Shown: piece after piece, positions 18,636-27,938 of the stretch
Layout: each line of letters begins with the position of its first letter
How positions within the stretch are numbered: position 1 is the stretch's first letter
Origin: Clostridia bacterium
GTDB taxonomy: Bacteria > Bacillota > Clostridia > Oscillospirales > Acutalibacteraceae
Assembly: GCA_017516965.1 (NCBI GenBank)
Contig: JAFXAP010000010.1
Coordinates: 1-64,000 of the forward strand
Reading direction: 5' to 3'
Length of the DNA stretch: 64,000 nt
Position numbers and translations under genes: made by a program
The notes under the pieces: generated by a model
Databases searched by the model: none
The model's input: only the letters and a program-made list of their open reading frames with translations
Told to the model about the DNA's origin: nothing

Positions 18636-19025
18636 GTTGTATCCAAAGAAGGCTTCAATACGTTAGCTTCTATGCAAATGGCGCTTCAGTTTGGTGATAA
18701 ACAAACAAAATGCGGTGACCAAAACAATAAAGAGCTTTACGGTAAGCCGCTATTCAACAAGGCTCTTTGCCTACCTCAGACCATAGGCTCCACCACAGGT
18801 GGCTTGATGCTTTATTGCGCTTGCGCTATGGGCAGACAGCCTGCTTGTATGTTGTTTGCAAATCATATTGACTCACTCGCGGCGGCAGGCGCTGTACTTG
18901 CGGACGTTTGGGTAGATGGAATTACTATGCCTGTTATAGACTGTCTTGGCGATGAGTTTTTAGAATATGTAAAAGATGATATGACAATCAATGTAAAAGA
19001 GGATGGTACTGTAATAGTAGAATAG
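18633..19025 (+). pseudogene. AcnX small subunit/swivel domain, fused to the upstream remnant by deletion
   Basis: From about 18633 a new frame reads AVVSKEGFNTLASMQMALQF and continues as an AcnX (DUF126) swivel domain: LCLPQTIGSTTGG with the conserved STTGG-type loop, HIDSLAAAGAVLADVW and IDCLGDEFLEYVKDDM. AcnX proteins act as cis-3-hydroxy-L-proline or mevalonate-5-phosphate dehydratases and need a large subunit, which is absent here. A 117-aa piece could start at ATG 18672, but the native N-terminus was lost at the deletion junction. Not expected to be functional alone. Confidence 0.7.
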
Positions 19026-19043
19026 TATTTAAAAGGTGATATT

Positions 19044-20738
19044 ATGACTTTTAAAAATCAAGTTTATAATTTGATGAAGAATTGGTGTGACGAGCTTTTA
19101 AAGACGCAACTTTCAATGCCCGACCCACTTCTTGACGGCGCAATTTTGTGCCCCGGTTGCGCGGTTGTTCACGGCAGATGCGCCGATATGGTTTTGCCAC
19201 TTGTTCTTTTGTATAGTCAAACAGGTAGCGAACATTATCTCACAGCGGCTAAAAAGCTTATTGACTGGACCGAATATAATCTGCTTTCTGAAAATGATGA
19301 TTACCGCAATGACCTTGCAAACCGTTGGAAAGGTACTAACATTTTCACCTGTTTGATGCTTGGCGAAACATTGCATAGATTTAAAGATGTTTTAGACGAG
19401 GAAACATTCACTAAGTGGGATGCTATATTCCGTCGTCGCGCGGCGGCATCAATCGGTTGGTGTGAAAAGGCAGGTCCCCATATAAACTATAATGCGGGCG
19501 CGGCGGCAATGTTTGCGTTTGCTTATAACTATACAGGTGAGCAAAAATTTCTTGATAACGCATTAAAGCAAGAGGCTTTTTGTCGCGCTCATTTTGACAA
19601 TCAGGGGCTTTTCTTTGGCGAGGGTAAACCGCTTGACGGCACTACTGCAAAGGGTTGTCATTTTATTGATATGGGTTATAATCTTGAAGAATCTATACCG
19701 CTTCTTGTTATGCACGCGTTATGGATGAAAGACGATGAAAAACTAAAATTCTATGTTGATCGCGCTATTGACCATCTGGGATTTTTGTTGCCTGACGGCG
19801 CTATTGATAACAGTTGGGGTACACGCCAAAACAAATGGACCTATTGGGGTAGCCGTACCAGTGACGGTATGCACGAAGGTTTTGTATATGTTGCAAGGGA
19901 AAATCCTGTTATTGCAAAGGCTGTGCGCCGCAATATTGAACTGCTTGAACGTTGCACGACCCACGGCAGACTTTACGGTGGTCTTATGTACCATAGCGCT
20001 AACGAACCTGCTTGTGTTCATCACGCATTTGACAAGGTTAAATCACTTGCGGTTTTATATCTTGAAATGGGCGACGAGTTTGACACCTGTCTTGATGCTG
20101 TTTTACCTCGCGAGGTTGAGGGTGTAAAAGCATATCAGAACGGCAATCTCTATACCGTGACAAAGGGCGATTTTATTGCTACTGTTAACGCCTGTGACAC
20201 CCACATTTATCACGCTTCTGAAACGGGTGGCGGCGCTATCAGTATGCTTTATAACAAAAATTACGGCGCTGTAATGGCGGCAACGCTTTATCGCTTTGTG
20301 GCTACCGAGCCTATGAATATGCAAATTCAGCGCAACGTTGATGAAGAGGTTTGTAACACGGCGCGACTTGGTCGCTCTGATACCGATAAAACGGTTGAGC
20401 TTTTTAATGATGGTTATTCAATCACCGCTAAAAGTGAGCAAAGTGGTTTTAGTATTAAGTATGACTTTTGTGATGATGCGGTTAACATCAGCATTTTATC
20501 AGATAAAGACAGTGAGTACGTTTTACCAATAATCAGTGAGAATCACGATGAAGTAAAGGTATTAGACAACGAGATAGTATTTAAAAATATGCTGTCTGTT
20601 TGCGCTGACGTTAAATGTGAAATTACACCCGATGGCAACAAACGTCATTTTCATCCCGTGGGTGGTTTTCAGTATAAACATCTTACATACCCCGTTACAG
20701 CAAATAAGCAACTTAATATCACGATTAAGACAAAATAA
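19044..20738 (+). CDS. Putative (alpha/alpha)-barrel glycosidase/lyase-like protein
   Basis: 564 aa, cytoplasmic (no signal peptide). Residues about 1-350 are helix-rich with repeating Trp/His motifs such as GPHINYNAGAAAMFAFAYNY, DMGYNLEESIPLL and DNSWGTRQNKWTYWGSRTSD, typical of six-hairpin glycoside hydrolase or heparinase II/III-like folds. The C-terminal part (about 370-564) looks like a beta-sandwich. Family not identified; a role in sugar or uronate catabolism is inference. It has its own Shine-Dalgarno 18 nt after the AcnX remnant and is the only intact gene of that transcription unit. Confidence 0.7.
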   Translation: MTFKNQVYNLMKNWCDELLKTQLSMPDPLLDGAILCPGCAVVHGRCADMVLPLVLLYSQTGSEHYLTAAKKLIDWTEYNLLSENDDYRNDLANRWKGTNIFTCLMLGETLHRFKDVLDEETFTKWDAIFRRRAAASIGWCEKAGPHINYNAGAAAMFAFAYNYTGEQKFLDNALKQEAFCRAHFDNQGLFFGEGKPLDGTTAKGCHFIDMGYNLEESIPLLVMHALWMKDDEKLKFYVDRAIDHLGFLLPDGAIDNSWGTRQNKWTYWGSRTSDGMHEGFVYVARENPVIAKAVRRNIELLERCTTHGRLYGGLMYHSANEPACVHHAFDKVKSLAVLYLEMGDEFDTCLDAVLPREVEGVKAYQNGNLYTVTKGDFIATVNACDTHIYHASETGGGAISMLYNKNYGAVMAATLYRFVATEPMNMQIQRNVDEEVCNTARLGRSDTDKTVELFNDGYSITAKSEQSGFSIKYDFCDDAVNISILSDKDSEYVLPIISENHDEVKVLDNEIVFKNMLSVCADVKCEITPDGNKRHFHPVGGFQYKHLTYPVTANKQLNITIKTK

Positions 20739-20741
20739 AAA

Positions 20742-20773
20742 ATGCCCCGTCAAACGTTTGACGGGGTATTTTA
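20742..20773. terminator. Bidirectional terminator between convergent genes
   Basis: ATGCCCCGTCAAACG / TTTGACGGGGTAT palindrome with A/T-rich runs on both sides; serves the plus-strand enzyme gene and the minus-strand CapA-like gene. Confidence 0.9.
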
Positions 20774-20775
20774 AT

Positions 20776-22077
20776 TTAAACGGGGGATGAGATTTTTCCA
20801 TCCATAAAATCAAGAATTCGTTTTTTTATGGTTTCGTCTTTAACAATAGCGGGTTGGAAATTGTTAAGTTTTTCTGTGTAAACATAGCAAGGTATTATGT
20901 TTGACTCGCTTGATTTTAACTTGAGATTTTTATCAATTGTTAAACTCATTTGATAAATTACGGTTCGGTTTTCGGGTTGGCGATGACCGCCATAGCAGAA
21001 ATTGCCTATTGAATATACAATTTCAACACCTTTGTAAACCTCACGTGGCTGTAAAACGTGGGGGTGTCCGCCTACTACTAAATCGGCGCCGTTGTCAACC
21101 AATTTTCTTGCGGCGCGACGTTTCCACTCTTCAGGGGCGTGAATTTTTTCTGTGCCGCCGTGGAACATTACTACCTGATAGTGCGAATGCTTTTTTGCAG
21201 TCTTCATAAGATTTATAATGTTGTTTGCCTGCCATTCACCCCAAAGACCTGCGCAAATAACCGATATAACGTAACCGCCCTTTTCAAAATACATTATTTT
21301 GCTTTCGTCACCGTAAAGCATACCGGCACCCTTTATAGCGGCAATAGTGTCTTTATATCCTTCGGTGCCGTAATCTTTTATATGATTGTTTGCAATAAGG
21401 GTGCCCTCTATACTAGAGCCTGACAAAATTTTGATGTTAGACGCAGGGGCTTTGAACCAAAAGGCAGGGGAGTAGTCTTTATATACAGGGGAAAGTTTTC
21501 GGTCGGTTAATACATTTTCAAGATTAACTATTGTAAAATCATCTGCTTCAAAAATGGGGCGTACCTTTTCTAAAAAATAATCCGGGTCTTTTTCTTTAGC
21601 ATATTCAGCAAAAGAACCTGAGTAATAAGAATTTTCGTTGGTTGCAAGAATCATATCGCCCGTAAAGGAAAGGGTAATGTTAAATTCTTTGCTGTCCTTT
21701 GCAACCTTGTGCCCACTTTTAAGCGGTTTAATACTATCCAGGTCAGTGGGTTTGCTTTGCTGGGGTTTAGTGTTAGAACTCGTGTCTTTTTCGCTTGAAC
21801 TACTTGGTTCTTCTCTTGAGACATCAGACTCTACGCTTGAGGTAGGAGATTCCTCACTTGAAGAATTGGTATCTTCACTTATTACAGGTGTCAACACACT
21901 TGAAACGAAATCAGAGTTTACGGTGCTTGAGTTGTCAGAAATAGGGGAACCGTTTGCTGTATTGGTGCGCGGTGGGTTTAAAATGCAACTTAGCACCAAT
22001 GCTACCGCAAGTAGCGCAGCAACGGTTGAAATTATTACTGCAATAATTTTGCTTTTTGTGGTATTAGATTTTTCCAT
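20776..22077 (-). CDS. CapA/PgsA-like metallophosphatase-family surface protein
   Basis: 433 aa from ATG 22077, which has AGGAG 9 nt upstream; the frame is open to 22143 without a ribosome site. Single N-terminal membrane anchor (about residues 8-32), a Ser/Thr/Glu-rich linker to about residue 115, then the PGA_cap/CapA domain: LSFTGDMILA, IVNLENVLTD, LIANNHIKDYG, VMFHGGTE, GADLVVGGHPHVLQ and YSIGNFCYGG. CapA proteins take part in poly-gamma-glutamate capsule export or anchoring, but many homologues exist outside capsule loci and no capB/capC lies nearby. Extracytoplasmic phosphatase-like role inferred. Confidence 0.85.
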   Translation of the reverse strand: MEKSNTTKSKIIAVIISTVAALLAVALVLSCILNPPRTNTANGSPISDNSSTVNSDFVSSVLTPVISEDTNSSSEESPTSSVESDVSREEPSSSSEKDTSSNTKPQQSKPTDLDSIKPLKSGHKVAKDSKEFNITLSFTGDMILATNENSYYSGSFAEYAKEKDPDYFLEKVRPIFEADDFTIVNLENVLTDRKLSPVYKDYSPAFWFKAPASNIKILSGSSIEGTLIANNHIKDYGTEGYKDTIAAIKGAGMLYGDESKIMYFEKGGYVISVICAGLWGEWQANNIINLMKTAKKHSHYQVVMFHGGTEKIHAPEEWKRRAARKLVDNGADLVVGGHPHVLQPREVYKGVEIVYSIGNFCYGGHRQPENRTVIYQMSLTIDKNLKLKSSESNIIPCYVYTEKLNNFQPAIVKDETIKKRILDFMDGKISSPV

Positions 22078-22148
22078 ACAAACACTCCTAAAGAATGTAT
22101 TTAACAGTAAACAAATTTTATAATAATATATTAGAAAAGTCAAGGTGT

Positions 22149-22190
22149 AAAAAAGTAAGGCTCACCATTAAGGTAAGCCTTACTTTTTTG
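22149..22190. terminator. Bidirectional-type hairpin after the giant surface-protein gene
   Basis: AAGTAAGGCT / AGCCTTACTT stem with A6 on the left and T6 on the right; 14 nt beyond the stop of the minus-strand gene at 22204. Confidence 0.85.
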
Positions 22191-22203
22191 CATAAATTAA
22201 TAA

Positions 22204-25200
22204 CTATTTTGTTTTCACTGATTTTACAGTTGACCAGCCTGAGTAGTACTTTTTACCACTTACAGTCTTATATGTTCTTACTCTTACGTAGTATGTCTTT
22301 TTAGCGCTAAGACTCTTTAAAGTATATTTCGTTGTTTTATAACTTGAAATTGTCTTTGTTTTAGCGCTTGTGAACTTCTTGCTTGTAGAGTACTGTACCT
22401 CGTAGCCGCTTACCTGTGTAGATTTCTTTGAGATATTTACTGTAATACTCTTTTTACCTGCGGTAAGCTTAGATACTGTTGTACCTGCTGGGTTAATTTT
22501 GAAGGTAAGTGTCTTAGTACCTGAGTACTTGCCCTTCATTTTTATGGTTACTTTATAAGTACCAACGTTCTTTCTACCACTAGCATAACTTACGGTGTAG
22601 TCAGTATTCTTCTTAAGTGTCTTACCTGCTGAATCTTTTACAGTAACACTTGGTGTTTTAACCTTGCCGTTATAGGTATAACTTGTAGTTGAAAGTTTAA
22701 AGCTCTTAACATACTTAATTGTAGTGGTGCTTGCTACCTTGTCGCATCTTGAACACGAGTTCACAACCTTACCGTTCTTTGAAAGTGTTGCCTTTGTGGT
22801 GGTTGTTGTGTAGTTGTGACCTAATGCTTTACCGCTTGTTACACCACATACTTTACAGGTTTTAGCCTTGGTGCAGGTGGCTGATGCATAACTATGCGCT
22901 ACCTTTGCAATGCTTTCGGTCTTGATGGTTGCTTTACACAATGTGCACTTGTAGGTCTTGGTACCTGTGGCTTTACAAGTAGCATTCTTGGTTATGGTAC
23001 CCTTATCTGACTTGTGAGAAAGTTTACTGCCAGTGGTAACACCACAAACCTTACAAGTCTTAGGTGCTTTGCAGGTAGCGGCTGCATAAGAATGTTTTAT
23101 AGTTCTTGTTAAACCACAAATATTACATGTTGTATCGCAAGCATTGTCATATTCGCATATATTTTGACTCTTATCGTTTATATCAATAAACGGTATGCCA
23201 TTTTCTTTTGCGTAAGTTTCGGCGCTAGAATCCTTATAGCCGTAGATGGTTACATTAGGACAGTTGAAAAGTGCAGTATCATTGATATTGGTAACACTTT
23301 CGGGAATTGCAATACTCTTTAAATTGATTTGCTCATCAAATGCGTAATTGGCAATAAGCTTTGTACCATCTTTAATAATAACTCTGGTGTTTTTAGGCAT
23401 TTTGCCTTTGTAGTGATAAGCCGACTTTTCAAGGTAAACCATGCCGTCTTTTTGTGATTCATACCAGGCAGTTCCGTCGAATGCATAACCGTCGAGGCTT
23501 TGAATATTGTCTGAAATATCAATTTTAGCAAGGTTTTTGCTGTCCGCGAAACTCTTATAAGTAATTGTTGTTACGCTTTCAGGAATATCAACCTCGGTAG
23601 CAGCAATACCGTAGAATGCATATCTACCAATACGTGTCATGCCCTCGTTAAGATTTAACTGTTTAATGGGGCAATTGTAGAATGCCCTTTCCCATATATC
23701 GATATTGTTGTTTTTAAAATCTACGTTTTCAATTTTTGAGTTTGCGAAAGCGCATTCATCAATATATTGGATGTTTTCGGGTATCACAACAGATGTAAGC
23801 TTAGTATTTTCAAAGGCGAAAGAACTGATGCTTTCAAGACCTGTGCCTATAGTAAGCGAGGTAAGTGGGGTGTTGGCAAATGCCGAACTGTTCATATAAT
23901 TTAAACTGTTAGGCAATGTTACGCTGTTAACCTTTGACTCTGCAAAAGCGCTATGTTCGATTTCTTGCAAACCTTCGTTAAGAGTAAGATTTGTAAGAGC
24001 GGAATTATAAAACGCTTTATAGCTTATGGTTTTAACACTTGCAGGAATTACTGCAGTCTTAATGCCACTGCCATCAAATGCGTGTTCGCCAAGGTTCTTT
24101 AAATTAGAAGGAATGTTAACATCTTCTAATTTTTCGCAACCCCTGAAAGCACCGGTAGAAATGGACTGTAGATTTTCGGGAAGAATAACTTTTTCAAGAT
24201 TGATACTTCCTGCAAAAGCATAGTAAACGATATCGGTAATGTTGTCTGAAACTATTACTTCGGTAAGATTGCTGTTTTGGAATGCCATATTGCCGATGGT
24301 AGTTACAGTATCAGGCATATCGTATTTACCGGTTTTGTTACTGTCGCAAGAGTAAATTGTGGTTTTATCATCACTATAGATAATACCATCTTCCTGAACA
24401 AAGCCAGTGTCGCTGTTGCCCAAATCTATAGTGAAATTATAACTTCCGTTAAAGAACAGGTTAATATCGGTTACGGTTTCGGGAACTACGTGTGCTGTAG
24501 TTTTAGCACGGGGGATGGCTAACATTTTTGTTACATCCTTGTTGTAGACAATGCCGTCAACCGATGTGTAATACGGGTTGTTTTGTGAAACAACAATTTG
24601 CTCGAGTGAAGGGCAGCAGTTAAACATTGAATTTCTGAGAAGAAGTACATCTGCGCCTATGGTTACCTTTTTGAGATTGTAGCAATCATAGAAAATTTCA
24701 TCAGAAATAGATGTAATGCCGTCAGGAATTATAATTTCTTCTGCGCCGCAACCAAGACCTGTTATACCGATTACAGTATAGTCACCTATTGCAGTTGGCA
24801 CAGTTACAACCTTTTCATCGCTGCTGCAGTCGATAATAATCGCGCCGTCACCTTGAATTAAATATGTGTAATCGCCGTCGGTGTGTTGGTTGAGTATGCT
24901 AACTGTGCTTTCGGCTGTTTTGCCAAGAGTGCTTACAGCAATGGTATACACGCCGCCTGCAACCCATTCATTTTCATAAGATTGAGGAGAAAGTTCTTCT
25001 GTAATTACTTCATACCATTCATCTTTATAAGAAAAGCTGCCGTTGCTTCCTGTGATTTGAGTGCCATCATTAAATGTGATGGTGTAATTAAGAAGATTAC
25101 GCCACCAATAATGGTTGTAATATAAATCCCATTCGCCCGTTTCAGGATTATATTGTGAACTTTGGTCACAATATTTACCCTCGGCAATAACTATTGGATC

Positions 25201-27918
25201 TACAGTTATACTAACAACAGGGGAAGGAGTGATGGTAACAGGCACTTCTGCCTTAGCGCCATCAATTTTTACGGTAGCGGTATAGGTGTTACCGGCAGTC
25301 CATTGGTTAGAATAACCTTGGTTAGCGCTGAAAGTAATATCAAATGTTTCTTCGTCACCTGTTTCAATATAACCATTGTTTATTTCGTAAACTTTACCAT
25401 TTTTCATAGTAAGAGTGCCTTGAACCTTATCGGTCCAACGATACTCCAGGTATTCTCTGTCCCACTCATCTGTGTCAGGGTTGTAATCGTTTTGGTATTC
25501 GCAGTTTGTACCCTCAATTATAGAAATTGGGTCAATTTCTATTTTTGCAACGGGAGATTCTGTGATGGTAACAGTATGATTTGCTGTATAACCCAAAACG
25601 GAAATGGTTACGTTGTGTGTGCCAACGCCCCACTCTTTTTGGTAGCCCTGGCCATCGTTACATTGTAGCCAATAGTATTCACCGTCATATTCAAAGTCTT
25701 CGCCACTACCGTTAATTACCTGACCATCCTTCATAGTTATGGTATATTTTAAAAGGTCATACTCATTCCAGTCGTAGTAATTATATGCGAGGTCGCTTTC
25801 TTCGGTTTCTTGATTCCAATCATAGCAAGTATAGCAATTGGTGTTTTCAATAATGGAAACAGGGTCAAAACTGATGCTTTCGATAGGGGTATCTATTATC
25901 TCAACAGATACGTTAGCCTTGTAACCTAAAATATTGATTTCACCGCTGTAGTTGCCTACGCCCCAAGGATTTTTGAAACTTTGAGTATCATTATAATTGC
26001 AGTAATATCTTTCTCCATTGTAATAAATACAACCGTCTTCATCACTTTGGAGAGTTTCTCCGCCTTTTAACGTAACGGTATATTTAAGTTTGTTCCACCA
26101 ATCGTAACGGTAATACTCCTTATAGCTTTCGGTTTCATCATCCCAATCTTCGCAGTAATCACCGTTGTAATTTTCGATGAAGGTTATGGGTTCGAAGCTA
26201 ATGCTTTCAATAGGAGTTTCAGCGATAGTAACGGTATGGTTCACTGCGTAATCAAAAGTGGAAATGGTTACGTTATGTGTGCCAACACCCCATTTATTTT
26301 GATAACTCTGGTCATCTTCGTGTTCGAATGGATAGTATTCACCATTATACTCAAAACCGTCACCTGTTCCGGTGATTACCTGACCATCATTCATAGTTAT
26401 GGTATATTTAAGATTATTCCACCAATAGTAACGATAATACTCTTTATAGCTTTCGGTTTCATCATCCCAACCTTCGTTGTAATCACCGCCATAATTTTCA
26501 ATAAAGGTTATGGGTTCAAAGCTAACACTTTCAACAGGAGATTCAGTGAGGGTAATGCTAAAATCGGATGTGTAGCCCAAAGCGGAAATAGTTACGTTGT
26601 GTGTGCCAATATCCCATTGATTTTGATAAGCTTGGTCATCTTCGTATTCAAGTAAATAATATTCACCATCGTAGTCAAAGCCGTCACCGTTACCGGTAAT
26701 TACCTGACCATCCTTCATAGTAATGGTATATCTAAGACGGCTCCACCAATAGTAACGATAATACTCCTTATAACTTTCGGTTTCATCATCCCAACCTTCA
26801 CAGTAATCACCGCCATAGTTTTTAACAAGGGTTATGGGTTCAAAACTGATGCTTTCAACAGGTGTTTCGGTGACATTAGCGGTAAGCTCTGCCGTGTAAC
26901 CCAAAGCGGAAATGCTTACATTGTGTGTGCCGATATCCCATTGATTTTGATAAGCTTGGTCATCGTTGAGTTCAAATGAATGGTATTCATCATTATAGTT
27001 AAAGCCGCAGCCTGTTCCGCTGATTACCTGACCGTCTTTCATGGTTATGGTATATCTGAGACGGTCCCACCAATTATAACGGTAATACTCTTTATTGCTT
27101 TGGGTTTCGTCATCCCAACCTTCACAGTAATCACCGCCATAGTTTTCATAAAGATTTACGGGTTCTACGCTAATGCTTTCAATAGGTGATTCGTTTATAT
27201 GAACATATAAATTTGAGGTAACACCATCAACAGTAAATTCAGTTGAATAGGTAGCGCCTACCTGCCATTGATTGTGTGCGCCTTGGTCAAAATCGGTGTA
27301 TTCAAACTTATACCAACGGTCTATATACCAAAATTCAAGATTTGAATCTTGTATGAGGTCACCATCTTCCATCGTAACATAATAGTTTAATTTATCACTC
27401 CAGTTATAATGGTAATACTCGTTGCCCTCACTGTCGGTAATTTTGGTGCTGTCGGTTTCGTAAAGTTCGATTGTTTCAAACTGAACGTCGCTAATAGGAC
27501 TTAGTCTTACGCTTACTGGGAAGGTTGTACTAAAATCAGAGCCTACACCTACTTCTAAATAATAGGTTTCTCCTGCGGTAAGGTCGGCAACGATTTTAAA
27601 AGCGCCTTCTCCTCCGAAAAAACCGCCATTACTGTGAGCAATAGGATCGTTGTTTGGATCATCATATAAAATTGCGGTGGTCCAAATGTCTATTGTTTCG
27701 GATTCGAAAACATATTTACCATCCGTTTCAGGTGTAAACTTAAACCAATCTGAATCTGTCATCCCTGAAACGTAAGCATAGGCCGATTCACCGCCGACAT
27801 ACAGTTCTTGGTAATCAACCAATGCATCGTTATCGGTAGCAAATACTGAAACATTTAAAGAAAAAAGCATTGCCAATGTCAGAATAATTGCAACCGATTT
27901 TTTTAGAAATTTTTTCAC
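22204..27918 (-). CDS. Giant repeat-rich surface protein (BspA-type LRR)
   Basis: 1904 aa from GTG, Shine-Dalgarno AAAGGAG. Signal peptide (about 1-28), then about eight modules of near 108 aa, each with SISFEPITFIEN-like, EYYRYYWW and YTITMKDGQV motifs. About residues 1010-1580 hold BspA/LRR_5 leucine-rich repeats (pattern IPESVTTITYKSFADS). Then come Cys-rich KTCKVCG/CTLCKATIKT segments, an YTYNGKVKTP module and a terminal FnIII-like module. No LPxTG or membrane anchor is evident, so attachment may be non-covalent. Likely adhesion or host/fibre interaction (inference). Starts 20 nt after the transpeptidase gene, probably the same operon. Confidence 0.85.
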   Translation of the reverse strand: MKKFLKKSVAIILTLAMLFSLNVSVFATDNDALVDYQELYVGGESAYAYVSGMTDSDWFKFTPETDGKYVFESETIDIWTTAILYDDPNNDPIAHSNGGFFGGEGAFKIVADLTAGETYYLEVGVGSDFSTTFPVSVRLSPISDVQFETIELYETDSTKITDSEGNEYYHYNWSDKLNYYVTMEDGDLIQDSNLEFWYIDRWYKFEYTDFDQGAHNQWQVGATYSTEFTVDGVTSNLYVHINESPIESISVEPVNLYENYGGDYCEGWDDETQSNKEYYRYNWWDRLRYTITMKDGQVISGTGCGFNYNDEYHSFELNDDQAYQNQWDIGTHNVSISALGYTAELTANVTETPVESISFEPITLVKNYGGDYCEGWDDETESYKEYYRYYWWSRLRYTITMKDGQVITGNGDGFDYDGEYYLLEYEDDQAYQNQWDIGTHNVTISALGYTSDFSITLTESPVESVSFEPITFIENYGGDYNEGWDDETESYKEYYRYYWWNNLKYTITMNDGQVITGTGDGFEYNGEYYPFEHEDDQSYQNKWGVGTHNVTISTFDYAVNHTVTIAETPIESISFEPITFIENYNGDYCEDWDDETESYKEYYRYDWWNKLKYTVTLKGGETLQSDEDGCIYYNGERYYCNYNDTQSFKNPWGVGNYSGEINILGYKANVSVEIIDTPIESISFDPVSIIENTNCYTCYDWNQETEESDLAYNYYDWNEYDLLKYTITMKDGQVINGSGEDFEYDGEYYWLQCNDGQGYQKEWGVGTHNVTISVLGYTANHTVTITESPVAKIEIDPISIIEGTNCEYQNDYNPDTDEWDREYLEYRWTDKVQGTLTMKNGKVYEINNGYIETGDEETFDITFSANQGYSNQWTAGNTYTATVKIDGAKAEVPVTITPSPVVSITVDPIVIAEGKYCDQSSQYNPETGEWDLYYNHYWWRNLLNYTITFNDGTQITGSNGSFSYKDEWYEVITEELSPQSYENEWVAGGVYTIAVSTLGKTAESTVSILNQHTDGDYTYLIQGDGAIIIDCSSDEKVVTVPTAIGDYTVIGITGLGCGAEEIIIPDGITSISDEIFYDCYNLKKVTIGADVLLLRNSMFNCCPSLEQIVVSQNNPYYTSVDGIVYNKDVTKMLAIPRAKTTAHVVPETVTDINLFFNGSYNFTIDLGNSDTGFVQEDGIIYSDDKTTIYSCDSNKTGKYDMPDTVTTIGNMAFQNSNLTEVIVSDNITDIVYYAFAGSINLEKVILPENLQSISTGAFRGCEKLEDVNIPSNLKNLGEHAFDGSGIKTAVIPASVKTISYKAFYNSALTNLTLNEGLQEIEHSAFAESKVNSVTLPNSLNYMNSSAFANTPLTSLTIGTGLESISSFAFENTKLTSVVIPENIQYIDECAFANSKIENVDFKNNNIDIWERAFYNCPIKQLNLNEGMTRIGRYAFYGIAATEVDIPESVTTITYKSFADSKNLAKIDISDNIQSLDGYAFDGTAWYESQKDGMVYLEKSAYHYKGKMPKNTRVIIKDGTKLIANYAFDEQINLKSIAIPESVTNINDTALFNCPNVTIYGYKDSSAETYAKENGIPFIDINDKSQNICEYDNACDTTCNICGLTRTIKHSYAAATCKAPKTCKVCGVTTGSKLSHKSDKGTITKNATCKATGTKTYKCTLCKATIKTESIAKVAHSYASATCTKAKTCKVCGVTSGKALGHNYTTTTTKATLSKNGKVVNSCSRCDKVASTTTIKYVKSFKLSTTSYTYNGKVKTPSVTVKDSAGKTLKKNTDYTVSYASGRKNVGTYKVTIKMKGKYSGTKTLTFKINPAGTTVSKLTAGKKSITVNISKKSTQVSGYEVQYSTSKKFTSAKTKTISSYKTTKYTLKSLSAKKTYYVRVRTYKTVSGKKYYSGWSTVKSVKTK
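24885..27490 (-). repeat. About eight tandem 108-aa modules in the giant surface protein
   Basis: Module boundaries are marked by the SISFEP-type motif; four consecutive motifs fall at 27175, 26851, 26527 and 26203, an exact 324-nt period, and the next at 25876 (327 nt). The outer modules are more divergent. The modules are rich in Trp, Tyr, Asp and Glu. Confidence 0.85.
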
Positions 27919-27938
27919 AAAATCTCTCCTTTCTATAA

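Noticed and set aside
22095-22304. 69-aa plus-strand ORF upstream of the CapA-like gene
   Set aside because: It crosses the terminator hairpin and the antisense end of the giant gene; no Shine-Dalgarno.
24885-27490. Regularly spaced repeats considered as CRISPR-like
   Set aside because: The repeats lie in frame inside one coding sequence with a 324-nt period and diverged copies; no short repeat/spacer pattern exists in the window.
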